From an uncultured Bacteroides sp. (GTDB lineage Bacteria > Bacteroidota > Bacteroidia > Bacteroidales > Bacteroidaceae): a stretch of DNA of 7,723 nucleotides. A model generated the notes under the pieces. It saw only the letters and a program-made list of their open reading frames with translations. It searched no databases and was not told the DNA's origin. Each line of letters opens with the position of its first letter. Within the stretch, counting starts at the first letter, position 1. The translations under genes were made by a program, and so were the position numbers. The stretch spans positions 1-7,723 of the forward strand of contig NZ_URFY01000088.1 in assembly GCF_900547205.1 (NCBI RefSeq). Direction: 5' to 3'. This document shows positions 6,806-7,723 of this stretch, one piece after another.

Positions 6806-6831
6806 TATGCAGGAGATTTCAGGGATTTGGC

Positions 6832-6848
6832 TAACTTTGCAAAAGTTA
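6832..6848 (+). promoter_or_regulatory. Putative promoter -7 box inside a 7-bp inverted repeat
   Basis: TAACTTTG (6832-6839) matches TAnnTTTG exactly. The nearest upstream TTTG (6802-6805) is 26 bases away, longer than the usual ~19, so the -33 element is doubtful. The box lies within a perfect inverted repeat: TAACTTT (6832-6838), GCA, AAAGTTA (6842-6848), which could serve as an operator. A transcript from here would start near 6846 and carry a leader of about 280 nt before the ATG at 7128. Confidence 0.4.
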
Positions 6849-6908
6849 CATAAGAAAATAACGGCGACTGAACAGTAATCCTGTGATTTCGTCTTTATAT
6901 ATAACATA

Positions 6909-6923
6909 ACGTTCGCCGAACGT
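6909..6923. repeat. 15-bp palindrome, possible operator
   Basis: ACGTTCG (6909-6915), a central C, and CGAACGT (6917-6923) form a perfect odd palindrome in an otherwise AT-rich stretch. It has no T-tract and is too short and symmetric to be a terminator, so a dimeric regulator site is the natural reading. No regulator can be assigned. Confidence 0.5.
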
Positions 6924-6935
6924 CCCAATACGAAA

Positions 6936-7034
6936 ACTGGCACTTTTCAAAAATGTGGGGATATTCAGCGCAAGGTTCATGCTATGTTTTATCATAGCGT
7001 GGCTTTGCCTGTTTCCACATTTAGGTATGCCAGT
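6936..7034 (+). ncRNA. Structured RNA domain: long hairpin closed by a 7-bp helix
   Basis: ACTGGCA (6936-6942) pairs perfectly with TGCCAGT (7028-7034). Inside it, AAATGTGG (6951-6958) pairs with CCACATTT (7015-7022). Further in, 6966-6968 pairs with 7009-7011, 6970-6975 with 7003-7008, and 6977-6986 with 6993-7002, leaving only single-base bulges at C6969 and T6976 and a TTTTAT loop (6987-6992). This gives about 27 base pairs in the main hairpin. Three are G·T pairs that become A·C mismatches on the other strand, so a plus-strand RNA is favoured. It could be the 5' leader of the reductase gene (start 7128) or a separate small RNA. CTnDOT has a small RNA, RteR, after its excision operon, but I see no basis for calling this a homologue. 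No known riboswitch class was recognised. Confidence 0.6.
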
Positions 7035-7083
7035 ACCTCGTAGTGGAGCAGTGTAAGTTCACGCTTCTTTTTTAGATACTGGC
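7029..7083 (+). repeat. Alternative-pairing inverted repeat GCCAGTA/TACTGGC
   Basis: GCCAGTA (7029-7035) pairs perfectly with TACTGGC (7077-7083), extendable by a T·G pair outside (7028/7084). The same left arm also pairs with the upstream ACTGGCA at 6936-6942, so the two helices exclude each other. The downstream helix encloses the terminator-like hairpin at 7045-7073. Confidence 0.55.
7045..7073 (+). terminator. Terminator-like hairpin in the leader (possible attenuator)
   Basis: GGAGC (7045-7049) and GTG (7051-7053) pair with CAC (7060-7062) and GCTTC (7063-7067). This is an 8-bp stem with one bulged A and one G·T pair around a six-base loop, followed immediately by TTTTTT (7068-7073). 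That is the form of an intrinsic terminator, placed 54 bases before the start codon of the reductase gene. It would either end a small RNA or act as an attenuator for that gene. The stem is moderate, so readthrough is likely. Confidence 0.5.
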
Positions 7084-7084
7084 G

Positions 7085-7113
7085 AACAGTTTGAATAGGA
7101 ATTATAAACTGTT
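7085..7113 (+). repeat. 8-bp inverted repeat just upstream of the reductase start
   Basis: AACAGTTT (7085-7092) and AAACTGTT (7106-7113) are perfect inverted repeats separated by 13 bases that include TAGGAA. The right arm ends 14 bases before the ATG at 7128. It may be a third hairpin of the leader that affects ribosome access, or an operator site. Confidence 0.5.
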
Positions 7114-7127
7114 TAATACCTGATAAT

Positions 7128-7649
7128 ATGAAGCAAATAAAAGCGAACATCGCTGTATCTCTTGACGGTTTTATTGCCACACGGGATAATGAACTGGACT
7201 GGATACCCCAAAATGTGAGAGCCTTATTAAGTAAGGAATACGAAGCTGCACACAACCTGATAATGGGTACGAATACCTATACCTATATTTTTGAACATTG
7301 GGGCGGATGGCCGTACAAAAGTAAAAAGACTTTTGTAGTGTCCCACTACGACACCAATGTGACGGAAAAGGAGAATGTAACCTTTCTTACCGATATGCCT
7401 TTACGGGCAGTCAATGAGCTTAAATCAAGCTCGGAAATCGACATTCAGGTTATTGGCGGGGGTAAGTTCATAACTTCATTGATTGAAGCGTCCCTGCTGG
7501 ATGAAATAACACTGTACATCGTTCCGGTCATGCTGGGTGACGGCATAAAGTTTATAGGCAAAACATTCGGGTCGAAATGGGAACTGACCGAACACCGGAT
7601 GATAGACAATCAGGTCGTTTGCTTGACCTACCAATATAAAGGGGAGTAA
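7128..7649 (+). CDS. RibD C-terminal / dihydrofolate-reductase-like protein
   Basis: The 173-residue protein is a single RibD_C/DHFR-fold domain of normal length for the stand-alone family. The marks are the N-terminal strand and loop NIAVSLDGFIA (7-17), LIMGTNTY (44-51), a VVSH strand, the dinucleotide-binding glycine turn VIGGGK (108-113) and the late LYIVPVMLGDGIKF motif. Such proteins reduce pteridine- or pyrimidine-type substrates with NAD(P)H in the cytoplasm. Stand-alone members are frequent on Bacteroidales mobile elements, with mostly unproven substrates. It need not be a true folate reductase and I would not call it trimethoprim resistance. The ATG at 7128 opens the conserved N-terminal strand; there is no Shine-Dalgarno. 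Upstream lies a long, strongly folded leader that probably controls it. The preceding operon ends at its own terminator, so this gene needs its own promoter. Confidence 0.88.
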   Translation: MKQIKANIAVSLDGFIATRDNELDWIPQNVRALLSKEYEAAHNLIMGTNTYTYIFEHWGGWPYKSKKTFVVSHYDTNVTEKENVTFLTDMPLRAVNELKSSSEIDIQVIGGGKFITSLIEASLLDEITLYIVPVMLGDGIKFIGKTFGSKWELTEHRMIDNQVVCLTYQYKGE

Positions 7650-7656
7650 TTTAAAA

Positions 7657-7683
7657 AAGCACCCGGTATCCCTCCGGGTGCTT
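7657..7683. terminator. Hairpin terminator after the reductase gene, T-tract on the minus side
   Basis: AAGCACCCGG (7657-7666) pairs perfectly with CCGGGTGCTT (7674-7683) around a 7-base loop, just after the stop at 7647-7649. On the plus strand only two T's end the stem, then CAACC. On the minus strand the stem is followed by TTTTTT. It therefore works best for a gene arriving on the minus strand from beyond the window, with weaker termination for the reductase gene. Confidence 0.7.
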
Positions 7684-7723
7684 CAACCACAAAAATTTCA
7701 ATTATAATCTATCTATAATGAAA

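Noticed and set aside
6936..7113. Integron attC site or gene cassette around the reductase
   Set aside because: The folds do not show the paired R-box sequences (GTTRRRY and its partner) at their base, and no integron integrase is present.
6936..7113. Origin of transfer (oriT) of the element
   Set aside because: Inverted repeats fit, but there is no relaxase gene beside it, no recognisable nick motif, and the G·U pairs favour an RNA role; left open only as a weak alternative.
6992..7255. 87-codon minus-strand open frame across the reductase start
   Set aside because: It overlaps the conserved N-terminus of the reductase and the folded leader; its sequence resembles no family.
7128..7649. 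Trimethoprim-resistance (dfr) gene
   Set aside because: The sequence is RibD_C-type rather than a dfrA/dfrB-type DHFR, so resistance cannot be claimed.

Overview
The window reads as accessory, probably integrated mobile-element DNA of a gut Bacteroidales bacterium (Bacteroides, Phocaeicola or Parabacteroides type). This rests on an RteC-family regulator, two Bacteroidales-type small helix-turn-helix (Xis-like) proteins around a mobile-element primase-helicase, AT-rich start regions almost without Shine-Dalgarno sequences, and -7 boxes of the form TAnnTTTG. No rRNA, tRNA, CRISPR array, insertion sequence or integrase is visible.

Left part (1-2126): a short open frame running in from the left edge, then four plus-strand genes in a row: a two-TM membrane-anchored protein (163-813), a GAD-like/DUF1851 immunity-type protein related to the Tdi1 family (875-1462), a 65-residue single-TM protein (1537-1734) and a three-TM protein starting at GTG (1782-2126). 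The layout resembles an immunity-gene array that follows a polymorphic or type VI toxin, or an acquired orphan immunity cluster. No complete toxin is in the window.

Middle (2201-3984): an AraC-type regulator followed by an RteC-family regulator, with no RteA/RteB two-component pair and no tetQ. The rteC-like gene ends in a strong intrinsic terminator (4013-4046). The start region of the next operon follows directly.

Replication/excision module (4089-6741): HTH protein, TOPRIM plus RecA-like primase-helicase (679 aa, overlapping the HTH gene by 38 bp), and a second HTH protein, closed by a 14-bp intrinsic terminator with a GTGA loop (6763-6805). By analogy with CTnDOT and NBU-type elements, RteC would switch on this operon, and the HTH proteins would act as DNA-bending or excision factors.

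Right part (6742-7723): a 386-bp gap holds the most unusual signal. A 7-bp closing helix (6936-6942 with 7028-7034) encloses a long branched-free hairpin (6951-7022). A terminator-like hairpin with a T6 tract (7045-7073) and a further 8-bp inverted repeat (7085-7113) follow, just before a RibD-C/dihydrofolate-reductase-like gene (7128-7649). One arm of the closing helix can pair with an upstream or a downstream copy of the same motif. The wobble pairs favour a plus-strand RNA. The best reading is a structured leader/attenuator of the reductase gene or a small RNA. A hairpin at 7657-7683 ends the window, with its T-tract on the minus-strand side.
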